NCBI RefSeq assembly: GCF_014645375.1
Contig: NZ_BMLT01000002.1
Span: 310,001-374,000 of the forward strand
Direction of reading: 5' to 3'
Source of the DNA: Marinobacterium nitratireducens
GTDB taxonomy: Bacteria > Pseudomonadota > Gammaproteobacteria > Pseudomonadales > Balneatricaceae
DNA length: 64,000 nt
The notes under the pieces were generated by a model. That model was given only the letters and a program-made list of their open reading frames with translations, was not told where the DNA came from and searched no databases. Made by a program: the position numbers and the translations under genes. Positions 26,606-36,687 of this stretch are shown one piece after another; the stretch's first letter is position 1; each line of letters opens with the position of its first letter.

Positions 26606-27670
26606 TCAGGTGTGCGTAGTTGTCGGCTTCCCGGCACGACGCGCGGCGACCAGTTTGGTGAAAAGCGTCTTGTACTGGTCAAGGATGACGCTCTCGGAGA
26701 ATTCCCGTTGGTACTTCTCGGCGCCGTTTCGCACCAGCGTTTCGGCCAGTTCCGGTGAGTGCAGCAGGCGGTTGACTTCGGTCGCACAGCGTTCGGCATC
26801 GTCAACCGGAAACAGCAGGCCGTTCCGTTCGTGTTCGATGAGCCACGAAGGGCCCGTACTGGCGGCGGACACGATCGGCGTTCCGGTGGCCCAGGCTTCC
26901 AGCACAACATTGCCCAGCGGTTCGAAGCGGGACGGAAACAGGCAAATGTCGGCAAGGTCGAACAGCTGGCGTATGTCTTTGCGCAGGCCCAGAAACCGGA
27001 CCCGCTCGGCGACGCCTTCGGCACGCGCCAGTGCCTGTAGTTCGTCCAGCAGTTCTCCGCTGCCGGCGATCAGCAGCGTCGTATCGGGAATCTTCGCCAG
27101 TGCCCTGATCGCCGTATCCTGCGCCTTTTTCTGATGCAGGCGGCCCAGCGTCAGCAGCACCTTGTGGCCGGCCGGAATCTCGGGCAGCGGATCGCTGACA
27201 TTCAGGGCCGGGGGCAGTTCTCCGAAGTTCGAGATCATCGAGACCCGATCGAGCGGCCACTGGTGGTCGGTCACGTGACGTACCAGATCGGGCGTATTGA
27301 CGATCAGGTGATCGCACTTGCGGTAGTTGTTGATGTCGTAGTAACCGCCGAGTCGTCCGACGACAACGGCTTGGGTGGGCGGACACTTGCGCGAGGCGCG
27401 GTTGACCCAGGTCACGATCAGGTCGGGGGCGAACTGTGCCACATGGCGTTTCAGCATGTAGTTGTACAGCAGAGGCTTGCTGACAGACCCCATTGGCAGG
27501 GTGCGAAAGTCGACACCCGCATTGCTCAGTCGCCTCTCGCGGCTCGGCTGCGCTTCGATAACGAGCCGTTGCTCGAAGTCCGGATCGGTCGCAAATGCCG
27601 CCGCGACCTTCTCGAAATAGGTCTCGGCTCCCGCCTCCGATTGCGACAGCAGTATTTGCATCAGTTTCAT
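26606..27670 (-). CDS. GT4-family glycosyltransferase
   Basis: 354 residues from the ATG giving MKLMQILLSQSEAGAETYFEKV; a GTG at 27700 would add ten residues. The donor domain shows KVLLTLGRLHQKKAQDTAIRAL, VRFLGLRKDIRQLFDLADI and FPSRFEPLGNVVLEAWATGTP. It resembles the GT4 at 16643-17686 in both length and motif spacing, which suggests an old duplication. Probably a cytoplasmic LPS-core enzyme. It is separated from the epimerase by 26 bases. Confidence 0.9.
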   Translation of the reverse strand: MKLMQILLSQSEAGAETYFEKVAAAFATDPDFEQRLVIEAQPSRERRLSNAGVDFRTLPMGSVSKPLLYNYMLKRHVAQFAPDLIVTWVNRASRKCPPTQAVVVGRLGGYYDINNYRKCDHLIVNTPDLVRHVTDHQWPLDRVSMISNFGELPPALNVSDPLPEIPAGHKVLLTLGRLHQKKAQDTAIRALAKIPDTTLLIAGSGELLDELQALARAEGVAERVRFLGLRKDIRQLFDLADICLFPSRFEPLGNVVLEAWATGTPIVSAASTGPSWLIEHERNGLLFPVDDAERCATEVNRLLHSPELAETLVRNGAEKYQREFSESVILDQYKTLFTKLVAARRAGKPTTTHT

Positions 27671-27759
27671 AGGAGCACCCGGGTCAGTTGCCTTTTTCAC
27701 GGCATATTTTTATTCGCTGATCTGACAGTCACTCTATTCAGAAGTGCAGACTCTTAACA

Positions 27760-28689
27760 TTATCGCGGTTGCTTGTACAAATAGCTTTTCCCCTTGGGGT
27801 GGGTCTTGAAACGTCGGTGAACCCACATGTACTGCGTCGGATCCTTGCGAATGGCGCGCTCGATTTCGGCATTGATACGGGCGGCGTCGGATTCGTCGTC
27901 GCCGGTCGGGAAGGGTTCGATGATCGGGTAGAGTTCCAGCTCGTAGCGACCGTCGGGCAGGCGGTGCTGAGCCAGCATCAGAATCGGCGAGCCGTTCAGT
28001 TTGGCCAGTCGCGCAGTGGCGGTGATGGTCGCGGCGGGAACGCCGAAGAAAGGAGCGTAGACCGACTGCTTGATTCCGAAGTCCTGGTCCGGCGCGTACC
28101 AGATGATGTGATTCTTGCGCAAGGCGCGAATGACAGAGCGGATGTCTGAACGCTCGATGGACTGACCGAAGTAGCGGCTGCGTCCCTTCTTGATGATCTC
28201 TTCCATCAACGGGTTGTTGTGGCGGCGGTACATGGCGTCGACCGGATAGAACTCCGAGAACAGCAGACCGCCAAGGTCGAGGGTGGAAAAGTGCGCTCCC
28301 AGCAGCAGCACACCCTTGCCCTGCGCCAGCGCCGCATCCAGGTGTTCGCGGCCCTTGAACACAATGCGATCCCTGAAGACCCTGCGGGGGGTCCACCAGG
28401 CCATCGCGGTTTCGAAGATGCCGATGCCGTTGTTGACGAAAACGTCTTTGACGAAGCGTCTGTGTTCTTCGGCGCCAAATTCTGGAAAGCAGAGGCGGGC
28501 ATTGACCTCGACAACATGTCGCCGGGCCGGTGTCACGCGATAGAGGAGCAGCCCGAGCAGGCGCCCAAGGTGCAGCTGCCAGCGCCAGGGCAGGCGATTC
28601 AGTAGCCAGAGGGTGCCGGTCCCGAGCCAGTTGGGCCAGAAGACGGGGTGCCAGAAGGGCCGGTTGGGTGCTTTCCGTTTAGATGCCAT
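27760..28689 (-). CDS. lpxL: Lipid A late acyltransferase (LpxL/HtrB type)
   Basis: 309 residues. It transfers a second-layer acyl chain to the lipid A precursor at the inner membrane. One N-terminal hydrophobic segment precedes the acyltransferase domain, with the catalytic-type HFSTLDLGGLLF (H-x4-D), then MYRRHNNPLMEE and WYAPDQDFGIKQSVYAPFFG, the last being an HtrB/LpxL signature. The C-terminal PTQYMWVHRRFKTHPKGK is also characteristic. It lies between the GT4 gene and ugd in the LPS locus. Confidence 0.93.
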   Translation of the reverse strand: MASKRKAPNRPFWHPVFWPNWLGTGTLWLLNRLPWRWQLHLGRLLGLLLYRVTPARRHVVEVNARLCFPEFGAEEHRRFVKDVFVNNGIGIFETAMAWWTPRRVFRDRIVFKGREHLDAALAQGKGVLLLGAHFSTLDLGGLLFSEFYPVDAMYRRHNNPLMEEIIKKGRSRYFGQSIERSDIRSVIRALRKNHIIWYAPDQDFGIKQSVYAPFFGVPAATITATARLAKLNGSPILMLAQHRLPDGRYELELYPIIEPFPTGDDESDAARINAEIERAIRKDPTQYMWVHRRFKTHPKGKSYLYKQPR

Positions 28690-28866
28690 AACGTCCGCCT
28701 AGAGTTGGCCGGCTATTTTAAGCTGAGCCCGGGGAGGCGGCAAATGAGTGCGGGGCCTTCCCGGGAGGCGCGTCACAAGTTGCGGACTGCCGGTCGCGCG
28801 CCATGGCCCCCGGCAGACGGGCGACCATGGTGGGGTATCGGGACGGCAGCGAAGGTCCGCCGCCGT

Positions 28867-30036
28867 TCAGGCGTCGCCGCCGAAGAGGTCCCGGGTGTAC
28901 ACCTTGGCCTCGACGTCGCGAATGTCATCGGTCATACGGTTGGCGATAATGAGGTCGGAGCGGGATTTGAAGTCCTCGAGGTCCTTCACGACTTCCGAAT
29001 GGAAGAACTCGCCCTCCTGCAGTACCGGCTCGTAGACGATGACCTCGACCCCCTTGGCCTTGAGCCGTTTCATGACACCCTGAATGGCCGAGGCGCGGAA
29101 ATTGTCGGAGTCGGCCTTCATCACCAGCCGATAGATGCCCACCGTCTGCGGGTTGCGCCGCAGAATCGACTCGGCGACGAAGTCCTTGCGTGTGGTGTTG
29201 GAGTCGACGATGGCCCGGATCAGGTTGCTCGGCACGTCGGCATAGTTGGCCAGCAGCTGCTTGGTATCCTTGGGCAGGCAGTAGCCGCCGTAACCGAAAG
29301 AGGGATTGTTGTAGTGACTGCCGATACGCGGATCGAGGCCGACGCCTTCGATGATCTGGCGGCTGTCGAGGCCGTGGCTCTCGGCGTAGGTATCCAGCTC
29401 GTTGAAGTAGGCGACGCGCATCGCCAGATAGGTGTTGGCGAACAGCTTGATCGCCTCGGCTTCGGTGCTGTCGGTAAACAGGGTCGGAACATCCTGCTTG
29501 ATCGCGCCTTCCTGCAGCAGGCCTGCGAAGGTGCGGGCACGCTCGCTGCGCTCGCCGACGATGATGCGGGACGGATAGAGGTTGTCGTGCAGGGCCTTGC
29601 CCTCGCGCAGGAACTCGGGCGAGAAGATCAGGTTGTCGGTGCCGTGGGATGCTTTCAGTTCCTGGGTATAGCCGACCGGGATGGTCGATTTGACGACCAT
29701 CACCGCCTCCGGGTTGATGGCCATCACGTCCCGGATCACCGCCTCGACGCTGGAGGTGTTGAAGTAGTTGGTCTCGGGGTCGTAGTCGGTCGGAGTGGCG
29801 ATGATGACGAAGTCGGCGCCGCGGTAGGCGTCTTCTTTATCCAGGGTCGCGCGCAGGTTGAGCGTCTTTTCCTGCAGGTAGGACTCGATCTCGGCATCGA
29901 CGATCGGTGAGTGGCGGTCATTGATCTGCCTGACCTTCTCCTCGACGATATCGATCGCCACCACCTCGTGGTGCTGCGACAGCAGCACGGCGTTGGAGAG
30001 TCCGACGTAGCCGGTTCCGGCAACTGCGATTTTCAT
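28867..30036 (-). CDS. ugd: UDP-glucose 6-dehydrogenase
   Basis: 389 residues, the short enterobacterial-type Ugd. It oxidises UDP-glucose to UDP-glucuronate with two NAD. The Rossmann motif is [20 protein letters not shown]; the catalytic cysteine is in [20 protein letters not shown]. The ATG at the complement of 30034-30036 starts this motif, so the longer open frame upstream is not used. Its product feeds the UDP-sugar epimerase in the same locus. It diverges from msbA. Confidence 0.95.
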   Translation of the reverse strand: MKIAVAGTGYVGLSNAVLLSQHHEVVAIDIVEEKVRQINDRHSPIVDAEIESYLQEKTLNLRATLDKEDAYRGADFVIIATPTDYDPETNYFNTSSVEAVIRDVMAINPEAVMVVKSTIPVGYTQELKASHGTDNLIFSPEFLREGKALHDNLYPSRIIVGERSERARTFAGLLQEGAIKQDVPTLFTDSTEAEAIKLFANTYLAMRVAYFNELDTYAESHGLDSRQIIEGVGLDPRIGSHYNNPSFGYGGYCLPKDTKQLLANYADVPSNLIRAIVDSNTTRKDFVAESILRRNPQTVGIYRLVMKADSDNFRASAIQGVMKRLKAKGVEVIVYEPVLQEGEFFHSEVVKDLEDFKSRSDLIIANRMTDDIRDVEAKVYTRDLFGGDA

Positions 30037-30215
30037 GGGATATCTGTGCCTGTCTGTAATTCTGTCAGGTAAATAATACCACTCGATTTCAACTCGTAGG
30101 CAGCACGCCCCTTTATCTGTGAGCGCGTGCAGCCCGGACCAGTATATCAGCCTGCGCGAACGGAGGTTTGACAGCAGGCGAAAGCGATGTCGACGCGAAG
30201 CGGGGCCTTCGCATG

Positions 30216-30221
30216 TATAAT
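30216..30221 (+). promoter_or_regulatory. Possible -10 element for msbA-waaA
   Basis: TATAAT at 30216-30221, with TG directly before it, lies 18 bases upstream of the msbA start. No good -35 is seen at the expected distance, so this rests on the -10 alone. Confidence 0.35.
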
Positions 30222-30238
30222 GTGCGCCAAAACTCGGA

Positions 30239-32017
30239 ATGGCACAGTCTTCTTCGATGAATAAACAACAGTCACCGGCAATGCAGCACAATGGCTGGAC
30301 GCTCTACAAGCGCCTGCTGGTTTACGTGAAGCCTTACTGGTTCGCCTTCGTCGTCAGTTTCGCCGCCTTCGGCCTGTTCGGGGCTTCGCAGGCGCTTTCC
30401 GCGAAGTGGCTGGAGCATGTGATCAACGCCATCGAGCAGGGGGCGCTGGACCAGCGTGGCCTGCTGGCACTGGCAGTACTGGGTATTTTCGCGATGCGTG
30501 GGGTCGGTACCTTTATCGGCAACTACAGCATCAGCCATGTCGCGCGCCAGGTGGTGCACAGTCTGCGGACCGATCTTTTCGATCGCATGCTGACGCTGCC
30601 CAGCAGCTACTACCATCACAGCTCCAGCGGCGAGCTGCTCGCCAAGCTGACCTACAACGTCGAGCAGGTGACGGGCGCCGTCACCAATGCCGTGAAAACC
30701 GCGCTGCGCGAGGGGCTTACGGTCATCGGCCTGTTTGGTTACCTGTTCTACCTCAACTGGAAGCTGACCCTGATATTCGTCGCCGCGGCGCCCTTTATCG
30801 CCGTGGTGGTATCGGTCGCCTCAAAGCGCATGCGCAAGCTGAGCCGGCGTCTGCAGCAGTCGGTCGGCGACATTACCAGCGCGGCGTCGGAAACCATCAA
30901 AGGCTATCAGATCGTGCGCATCTTCGGCGGTACCGAGTTCGAGCGCAGCCGTTTCCATGCCGCCAGCGAGCGCAATCGCCGCCAGTTCATGAAGATGGTC
31001 GTGACCCAGTCCCTGAATACGCCGATCGTCCAGTTCCTGATCGCACTGGCGCTCGCCGGCCTGCTTTTCATTGCCATGAGCCCCGCGGTGATGGGGAGCA
31101 TGAGCACCGGTCAGTTCGTCGCCTTTCTGACGGCGGCGGGCCTGGTGACCAAGCCGCTGCGGCAGCTCACGGATCTGAGCACCACCATACAAAAGGGCAT
31201 AGCAGCTTCGGAGTCGCTGTTCGCGGTGATCGACGAGCCGCCCGAGCAGGACAGCGGCCATCATAGCGTGTCCCGGGTTCAGGGACGGATCCGCTTCGAA
31301 CAGGTCGGTTTCCGTTATCGCGGCGACAGCGACATCGTGCTGCATGACCTCGATCTCGAAATCGCGCCGGGCCAGACGGTGGCGCTGGTGGGTCGTTCCG
31401 GCAGCGGCAAGTCGACACTGGCGTCAATACTGCCGCGCTTCAACTCCGGCTGGACCGGTCGGATCATGCTCGATGAGGTACCACTGGAGGATTATCGCCT
31501 GGAAAACCTGCGTCAGCAGATTGCGCTGGTGAACCAGCAGGTGGTGCTGTTCAACGGCACCATCGCAGACAACATCGCCTACGGCGCCATGGCCGGGTGC
31601 AGCGAAGAGCAGGTCCGGGCCGCGGCCGAAGCGGCCCATGTCATGGAGTTTGCCGAGCGCCTGCCGGAAGGCCTGCAAACCCAGGTCGGCGAGAGCGGCC
31701 TGCTGCTGTCAGGCGGTCAGCGTCAGCGCATCGCCATTGCCCGCGCCATTCTCAAGGACGCGCCGATCCTGATTCTCGACGAAGCCACATCGGCGCTCGA
31801 TACCGAGTCCGAACGTCACATCCAGGATGCACTCGAAGAGGTGATGCGCAATCGCACCACCCTGGTTATCGCGCACCGTCTGTCCACGGTCGAGAAAGCG
31901 GATCAGATTCTGGTGCTGGACAAGGGACGCATCGTCGAGCAGGGCACTCACCGGGAGCTGCTCGAGCTGGGCGGCACCTACGCGGCGTTGTACCGGATGC
32001 AGTTCGCGGACGCCTGA
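30239..32017 (+). CDS. msbA: Lipid A-core ABC exporter MsbA
   Basis: 592 residues, a half-size ABC transporter. The N-terminal membrane domain (about 20-320) has six hydrophobic segments; the ATPase domain has Walker [12 protein letters not shown], signature [16 protein letters not shown] and Walker [13 protein letters not shown]. It flips core-lipid A across the inner membrane. The start may be ATG 30239 or 30257; the first has CGGA just upstream. waaA follows after 3 bases, the same pairing as in Pseudomonas and many relatives. Confidence 0.95.
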   Translation: MAQSSSMNKQQSPAMQHNGWTLYKRLLVYVKPYWFAFVVSFAAFGLFGASQALSAKWLEHVINAIEQGALDQRGLLALAVLGIFAMRGVGTFIGNYSISHVARQVVHSLRTDLFDRMLTLPSSYYHHSSSGELLAKLTYNVEQVTGAVTNAVKTALREGLTVIGLFGYLFYLNWKLTLIFVAAAPFIAVVVSVASKRMRKLSRRLQQSVGDITSAASETIKGYQIVRIFGGTEFERSRFHAASERNRRQFMKMVVTQSLNTPIVQFLIALALAGLLFIAMSPAVMGSMSTGQFVAFLTAAGLVTKPLRQLTDLSTTIQKGIAASESLFAVIDEPPEQDSGHHSVSRVQGRIRFEQVGFRYRGDSDIVLHDLDLEIAPGQTVALVGRSGSGKSTLASILPRFNSGWTGRIMLDEVPLEDYRLENLRQQIALVNQQVVLFNGTIADNIAYGAMAGCSEEQVRAAAEAAHVMEFAERLPEGLQTQVGESGLLLSGGQRQRIAIARAILKDAPILILDEATSALDTESERHIQDALEEVMRNRTTLVIAHRLSTVEKADQILVLDKGRIVEQGTHRELLELGGTYAALYRMQFADA

Positions 32018-32020
32018 CGC

Positions 32021-33319
32021 ATGCTGCGGGCGCTCTATACGGCGGTTTTCTACCTGGCCCTGCCGGCAGTGCTGGTGCGGCTCTGGTGGCGCGGCAGGCG
32101 GTCGCCGGCGTATCGTCAGCGCTGGTCCGAGCGTCTCGGGCGGGTCACGGCGGACGCCGATTCGCCGCTATGGATTCACGCGGTGTCGGTGGGCGAGACA
32201 GTGGCGATCGCGCCATTGGTGGAGCTGTTGCTGCAACGACACCCCGAGCTGCCCATCCTGCTGACCACTATGACGCCCACCGGCGCCGAACGGGTACAGG
32301 CGCTGTTCGGGGAACGGGTGCGTCACTGTTACTGCCCCTGGGATTTGCCCCACGCGCTGGCGCGTTTTCATCGTCGCATCCGCCCTCGGGGGCTGGTGAT
32401 CGTCGAAACCGAACTCTGGCCCAACCTGATCAAGAGCTGCGCCGAGCGGCAGGTGCCGGTGCTGGTGGCCAATGCCCGCCTGTCCGCGCGCTCGGCCCGG
32501 GGCTACCGGCGCTTCGGCGGCTTGACCCGTCCGATGTTGCAACGGCTGCACCGGGTGGTGGCGCAGCACCATGCCGACGGCGAGCGCTTCGTCGAGCTCG
32601 GGTTGCCGCCTGACCGGCTGAGTGTCAGCGGCAGCATCAAATTCGATATCGAGATCAGGCAAGAGTGGCAGGACGCGGGGCAACGGCTGCGACGGAGCTG
32701 GGGCGAAGCGCGCCCGGTACTGGTTGCCGGAAGTACCCATGAAGGTGAAGACTCACTTCTATTCGATGCCTTGAAAACGCTGAGGTCGCGGCATCCGAAT
32801 CTGTTGCTGGTGCTGGTGCCGCGCCACCCCGAGCGTTTCGATTCGGTGTATCAGCAATGTCTGGATGCGGGGCTAGCGGCGGCGCGGCACAGCCTCAGCG
32901 AGCCGGTGGGTGAGGCAGTAGCGGTGTACCTCGGCGACACCATGGGGGAGCTGATGGCGTTCTATGCCGCCGCCGATATCGCCTACGTCGGCGGCAGCCT
33001 GGTGCCGCGTGGCGGTCACAATCCGCTGGAACCCGCCGCGCTCGGCAAGCCTGTGCTGATGGGGCCTGAAGTGTTCAACTTCCAGTCGATCTGCGATGAG
33101 CTCGAAACGGCTGGAGGGCTGGAGCGGGTGCCGGACGAGGCGGCGCTGGCGTCGCAACTGGAGCGGCTGCTGAGCGATGAGGCATTGCGGCTGGAGCGGG
33201 GCGAGGCGGCACGAAACTTCGTTGCGCAAAACCGCGGGGCGCTGGAGCGGCTCTACGGCGAAGTCGAAGCCATGCTCGTACGCGCCCCTGTAGGAGCGCG
33301 CTCCGCGCGCGAAAAATAG
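32021..33319 (+). CDS. waaA: Kdo transferase
   Basis: 432 residues. It adds 3-deoxy-manno-octulosonate to lipid IVA. An N-terminal membrane anchor (LYTAVFYLALPAVLVRLWW) is followed by SVGETVAIAPLVELLL with the catalytic-type Glu, ETELWPNLIKSC, VAGSTHEGEDSLLF and VGGSLVPRGGHNPLEPAAL. The last nine residues (VGARSAREK) are encoded by a REP element at 33290-33313, which begins exactly in frame; these residues are probably not ancestral. It converges with cyaY, whose stop is only 11 bases away. Confidence 0.95.
   Translation: MLRALYTAVFYLALPAVLVRLWWRGRRSPAYRQRWSERLGRVTADADSPLWIHAVSVGETVAIAPLVELLLQRHPELPILLTTMTPTGAERVQALFGERVRHCYCPWDLPHALARFHRRIRPRGLVIVETELWPNLIKSCAERQVPVLVANARLSARSARGYRRFGGLTRPMLQRLHRVVAQHHADGERFVELGLPPDRLSVSGSIKFDIEIRQEWQDAGQRLRRSWGEARPVLVAGSTHEGEDSLLFDALKTLRSRHPNLLLVLVPRHPERFDSVYQQCLDAGLAAARHSLSEPVGEAVAVYLGDTMGELMAFYAAADIAYVGGSLVPRGGHNPLEPAALGKPVLMGPEVFNFQSICDELETAGGLERVPDEAALASQLERLLSDEALRLERGEAARNFVAQNRGALERLYGEVEAMLVRAPVGARSAREK
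33290..33313. repeat. REP-type element inside the end of waaA
   Basis: GTAGGAGCGCGCTCCGCGCG then CGAA: same frame as the other REP copies but with GCGCG stems in place of GCCCG. It lies within the last ten codons of waaA and could act as the shared transcript end for convergent waaA and cyaY. Confidence 0.8.
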
Positions 33320-33330
33320 TTCCGGCTGCT

Positions 33331-33654
33331 CTAGAACGGGAAACTGAAATCCTCGCCGGCCTGGGCCTGAAAGATATCGCTCAGTACCTCCGCCAGCGGC
33401 GCTTGGTCGCTATCGCGCAACCAGCGCTGGGATGCAGGGTCGAAATCGAAATGGAAGCCGCCATTGCGGGCCGCGACCCAGAGCTGGGAGACCGGCGGCT
33501 GGCGCGTGAAGATGACCTGGCTGCCGTTTTCGCACTTCACGGTCAGCATGCCGCCCTGGGCTTCGTAGTCGAGGTCGCTATCGGCGTCGTCGAGCACCTC
33601 TTCGATGGCTTCGATGGTCTGGTCGACGCGGTCGTTGAATTCGGATTCGGTCAT
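33331..33654 (-). CDS. cyaY: Frataxin-like iron donor CyaY
   Basis: 107 residues, normal length. It binds iron and regulates Fe-S cluster assembly with IscS. The acidic first helix FNDRVDQTIEAIEEVLDDAD, the strand LTVKCENGSQVIFTRQ, and the conserved QLWVAARNGGFHFDF are all present. ATG at the complement of 33652-33654. It is transcribed divergently from lptM-lysA, as in Pseudomonas. Confidence 0.94.
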   Translation of the reverse strand: MTESEFNDRVDQTIEAIEEVLDDADSDLDYEAQGGMLTVKCENGSQVIFTRQPPVSQLWVAARNGGFHFDFDPASQRWLRDSDQAPLAEVLSDIFQAQAGEDFSFPF

Positions 33655-33723
33655 GATTCTCGAGGGTCCTCGGGGCTGGAATGGCGGCAGTATATCCGAG
33701 TTTCTGCATCCTCTCATCCCGGG

Positions 33724-33729
33724 TATAAT
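33724..33729 (+). promoter_or_regulatory. Possible -10 element for the lptM-lysA operon
   Basis: TATAAT at 33724-33729 lies 38 bases upstream of the lptM ATG, a reasonable leader length. A matching -35 is not clear. Confidence 0.35.
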
Positions 33730-33766
33730 CGATCGTTTTGGACCGAATTGGATAAGGGGCGTACAG

Positions 33767-33883
33767 ATGGCACGCAGAATCTGGATAGTTCTGGCCGCGG
33801 TCGCGGTACTGGCGGGCTGTGGCAACAAGGGCCCGCTGTACCTTCCCGATCAGGCCCCGCAGGCGTCCGAACAGCAACAGTAA
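33767..33883 (+). CDS. lptM: Small outer-membrane lipoprotein LptM (YifL-like)
   Basis: Only 38 residues. It has a lipoprotein signal IWIVLAAVAVLAGCGNKGPL with the lipobox LAGC, then GNKGPLYLP, the conserved start of mature LptM/YifL proteins. In E. coli LptM binds LptD and helps its oxidative maturation. ATG is preceded by AAGGGGC. It sits 18 bases before lysA, as in E. coli-type and Pseudomonas genomes. Confidence 0.9.
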   Translation: MARRIWIVLAAVAVLAGCGNKGPLYLPDQAPQASEQQQ

Positions 33884-33901
33884 ATCTTCACGGGATTATC
33901 G

Positions 33902-35161
33902 ATGGACAGTTTCGAATACCGCAACGGGCGCCTGCACTGCGAGGAGATGAGCCTCGAAAGAGTCGCCAACGAGTATGGCACGCCGCTTTACGTTTATTCC
34001 CGCGACGCACTCGAGCGCGCATACATGAGCTATGCCCAGGCGCTGGAAGGACGCGACGCGCTGGTCTGCTACGCGGTAAAGGCCAACAGCAACATCGCCG
34101 TACTGAACGTGCTGGCGCGTCTGGGAGCCGGGTTCGATATCGTCTCCCTGGGTGAACTTGAGCGTGTGCTCAAGGCCGGCGGCGATCCGTCCAAGGTGGT
34201 CTTTTCCGGCGTCGGCAAGCAGCCGCAGGAAATCATGCGTGCGCTGGAAGTGGGTATTCACTGTTTCAATATCGAGTCCGAGGCGGAACTGGAGCGCGTC
34301 AACACGGTGGCGGCGGAGGTCGGTGCGGTGGCACCGGTGTCTTTCCGCGTCAACCCGGATGTCGATGCCGGTACCCACCCTTATATTTCCACCGGCCTCA
34401 AGGAAAACAAGTTCGGCATCGCCATCGAGCGCGCCGGCGAGGTTTACCGCCAGGCGGCCGCGATGTCGAACGTCGAGGTGGTCGGCATGGACTGCCATAT
34501 CGGCAGTCAACTGACCGAGATCCGCCCCTTCCTCGATGCCCTCGATCGCCTGCTGGTGCTGGTGGACGAACTCGAGGCGGACGGTATTCGTATTCGCCAC
34601 CTCGATCTAGGCGGCGGCCTGGGCGTCTGCTACACCGACGAGCAGCCGCCTTCGCCCCAGGCGTACATCGAGGCGGTGCTGCAAAAGCTCGGCGAGCGCA
34701 AGCTGAGCCTGATCTTCGAACCGGGGCGCTCGATCGCCGCCAACGCCGGCGTGATGCTGACCCGCGTCGAGTTCCTCAAGAGCAACGGCGACAAGCATTT
34801 TGCCATCGTCGACGGTGCCATGAACGACCTGATCCGGCCGTCTCTGTACAGTGCCTACCAGGAGATCATCCCGGTCAATCTGCGCGAAGACGCCGCTAGC
34901 CGGCTTTACGACCTGGTCGGCCCGGTCTGCGAAACCGGCGATTTTCTCGGCAAGGACCGTGAGCTCAGCCTCGAGCCCGGCGATCTGCTGGCGGTCTGCT
35001 CCGCCGGCGCCTACGGTTTTGTGATGAGCTCCAACTACAATACCCGGCCGCGTCCGGCCGAGGTGATGGTGCAGGACAATCAGGTCTATCTGGTGCGCAA
35101 GCGTGAGAGCATCGGCGACCTGCTCCACGGCGAGCAGCTGCTGCCAAGGGACCCGCACTGA
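33902..35161 (+). CDS. lysA: Diaminopimelate decarboxylase
   Basis: 419 residues, PLP fold type III. It converts meso-diaminopimelate to lysine. The PLP lysine is in CYAVKANSNIAVLN; HIGSQLTEIRPF, DLGGGLGVCY and EPGRSIAANAGVMLT are conserved, and the catalytic Cys is in GPVCETGDFLG. It is followed after 9 bases by dapF, which makes its substrate. Confidence 0.97.
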   Translation: MDSFEYRNGRLHCEEMSLERVANEYGTPLYVYSRDALERAYMSYAQALEGRDALVCYAVKANSNIAVLNVLARLGAGFDIVSLGELERVLKAGGDPSKVVFSGVGKQPQEIMRALEVGIHCFNIESEAELERVNTVAAEVGAVAPVSFRVNPDVDAGTHPYISTGLKENKFGIAIERAGEVYRQAAAMSNVEVVGMDCHIGSQLTEIRPFLDALDRLLVLVDELEADGIRIRHLDLGGGLGVCYTDEQPPSPQAYIEAVLQKLGERKLSLIFEPGRSIAANAGVMLTRVEFLKSNGDKHFAIVDGAMNDLIRPSLYSAYQEIIPVNLREDAASRLYDLVGPVCETGDFLGKDRELSLEPGDLLAVCSAGAYGFVMSSNYNTRPRPAEVMVQDNQVYLVRKRESIGDLLHGEQLLPRDPH

Positions 35162-35170
35162 GGAACGAAG

Positions 35171-36001
35171 ATGCTGGTACGCTTTACCAAGATGCATGGC
35201 CTGGGCAACGATTTCATGGTGGTCGACCTGGTGACGCAGCGCGCCAAGATCACGCCGGGAATCGTGCGTCGCCTGGCCGACCGCCACATCGGTATCGGCT
35301 TCGACCAGCTGCTGCTCGTCGAGCCGCCGACCGACCCGGCGATGGACTTCCGCTACCGTATCTACAACGCCGATGGCTCCGAAGTCGAGCACTGCGGCAA
35401 CGGTGCGCGCTGTTTCGCCAAATTCGTGCGTGACAAGCGGCTGACGATCAAGCCCGAGATCGCGGTGGAAACCGCCAAGGGCAAGGCGCTGCTGAAGGTT
35501 CGCGAGGATCGCCTGATCGAAGTCGATATGGGGGCGCCGGAGCTGGAGCCCGCCGAGATTCCGTTCGAAGCGGCCGAGCGCGCCATCACCTACGATATCG
35601 AGGTGAACGGCGAGCGGCTGGAAATCGGCGCGGTATCGATGGGTAACCCCCACGGCGTGCTGCTGGTCGACGATGTCGCCGAGGCGCCGGTCGAAGTGCT
35701 GGGGCCTGCACTCGAAAGTCACCCGCGCTTCCCGGCCCGGGCCAATATCGGCTTCATGCAGATCGTCTCGCGCAGCGAGATTCGTCTGCGGGTGTTCGAG
35801 CGCGGCGCCGGCGAAACCCGGGCCTGCGGCACCGGTGCCTGCGCCGCGGTGGTTTCGGGGCGCCTGCGCGGCCTGCTGGACGAGGAGGTGCGGGTGCATC
35901 TGCCCGGAGGGGAGCTGTTGATCCGCTGGGCCGGGAACGCTGAGCCTGTCGTCATGACAGGTCCGGCAACGACCGTTTACGAGGGGCAAATCTTCCTATG
36001 A
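35171..36001 (+). CDS. dapF: Diaminopimelate epimerase
   Basis: 276 residues. It interconverts LL- and meso-diaminopimelate for lysine and peptidoglycan. The two catalytic cysteines are in [10 protein letters not shown] and [11 protein letters not shown], and [13 protein letters not shown] is conserved. The N-terminus [17 protein letters not shown] is typical. The DUF484 gene starts within its stop codon (ATGA). Confidence 0.97.
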   Translation: MLVRFTKMHGLGNDFMVVDLVTQRAKITPGIVRRLADRHIGIGFDQLLLVEPPTDPAMDFRYRIYNADGSEVEHCGNGARCFAKFVRDKRLTIKPEIAVETAKGKALLKVREDRLIEVDMGAPELEPAEIPFEAAERAITYDIEVNGERLEIGAVSMGNPHGVLLVDDVAEAPVEVLGPALESHPRFPARANIGFMQIVSRSEIRLRVFERGAGETRACGTGACAAVVSGRLRGLLDEEVRVHLPGGELLIRWAGNAEPVVMTGPATTVYEGQIFL

Positions 36002-36687
36002 GCGAACAAGCGACGCCGCTGGCGGCACTGGACGAACGGCAGGTGGCGGACTATCTCGCCGAGAACCCGGACTTCTTTTCCGGTCACGCCTATCTGCTGG
36101 AAAAACTCTATGTTCCCCACGAAACCGGCGCAGCGGTGTCGCTGGTCGCTCGCCAGACCGGCGTGCTGCGGGAGAAAAACCAGCAGCTGCGCACCCATCT
36201 GTCGGATCTGATCGAAGTCGCGCGCCACAACGATATCCAGTTCGAGAAGACCAAGCGCATGGTACTGGCGCTGCTCGGTTGCGAGACCCTCGACGATGTC
36301 GCGGTGGCGATCGACGAGAGCCTGTGCGGCGACTTCCACGGCGATACCACGGCGCTTTTGCTGATCGACCCTGTGGCGGACGCTACCGCGAACCTGCGCC
36401 AGTTTGCCAGCGAGGAGCTGCAGGTGCTCGGTCCGCTGCTGGAAACCAGCCTCCCGAGCTGCGGCCGACTGCCGGAGAGTCAGCACGCCTGCCTGTTCCA
36501 GGAAAAGGCGTTCCGGGTGCAGTCCGGCGCGGTGGTGCCGCTGATTCAGGGTGAAACCCTGGGGCTGCTGGCGATCGGCAGCTACGACCCGCATTATTTC
36601 CAGAGCAGCCAGGGCACTCTGTTTCTGAGCTATGTCGGTGAAGTGCTGAGCCGGGTGCTGTACCGCATTCTGAGCCGGGATCGATGA
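35998..36687 (+). CDS. DUF484 family (GAF-like) protein
   Basis: 229 residues, similar to E. coli YigA and Pseudomonas homologues found between dapF and xerC. It starts with a helical segment containing [20 protein letters not shown], then a coiled region ([20 protein letters not shown]) and a GAF-like domain ending [20 protein letters not shown]. Function is unknown. It overlaps both neighbours by 4 bases, so its dose is tied to them. Confidence 0.9.
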   Translation: MSEQATPLAALDERQVADYLAENPDFFSGHAYLLEKLYVPHETGAAVSLVARQTGVLREKNQQLRTHLSDLIEVARHNDIQFEKTKRMVLALLGCETLDDVAVAIDESLCGDFHGDTTALLLIDPVADATANLRQFASEELQVLGPLLETSLPSCGRLPESQHACLFQEKAFRVQSGAVVPLIQGETLGLLAIGSYDPHYFQSSQGTLFLSYVGEVLSRVLYRILSRDR

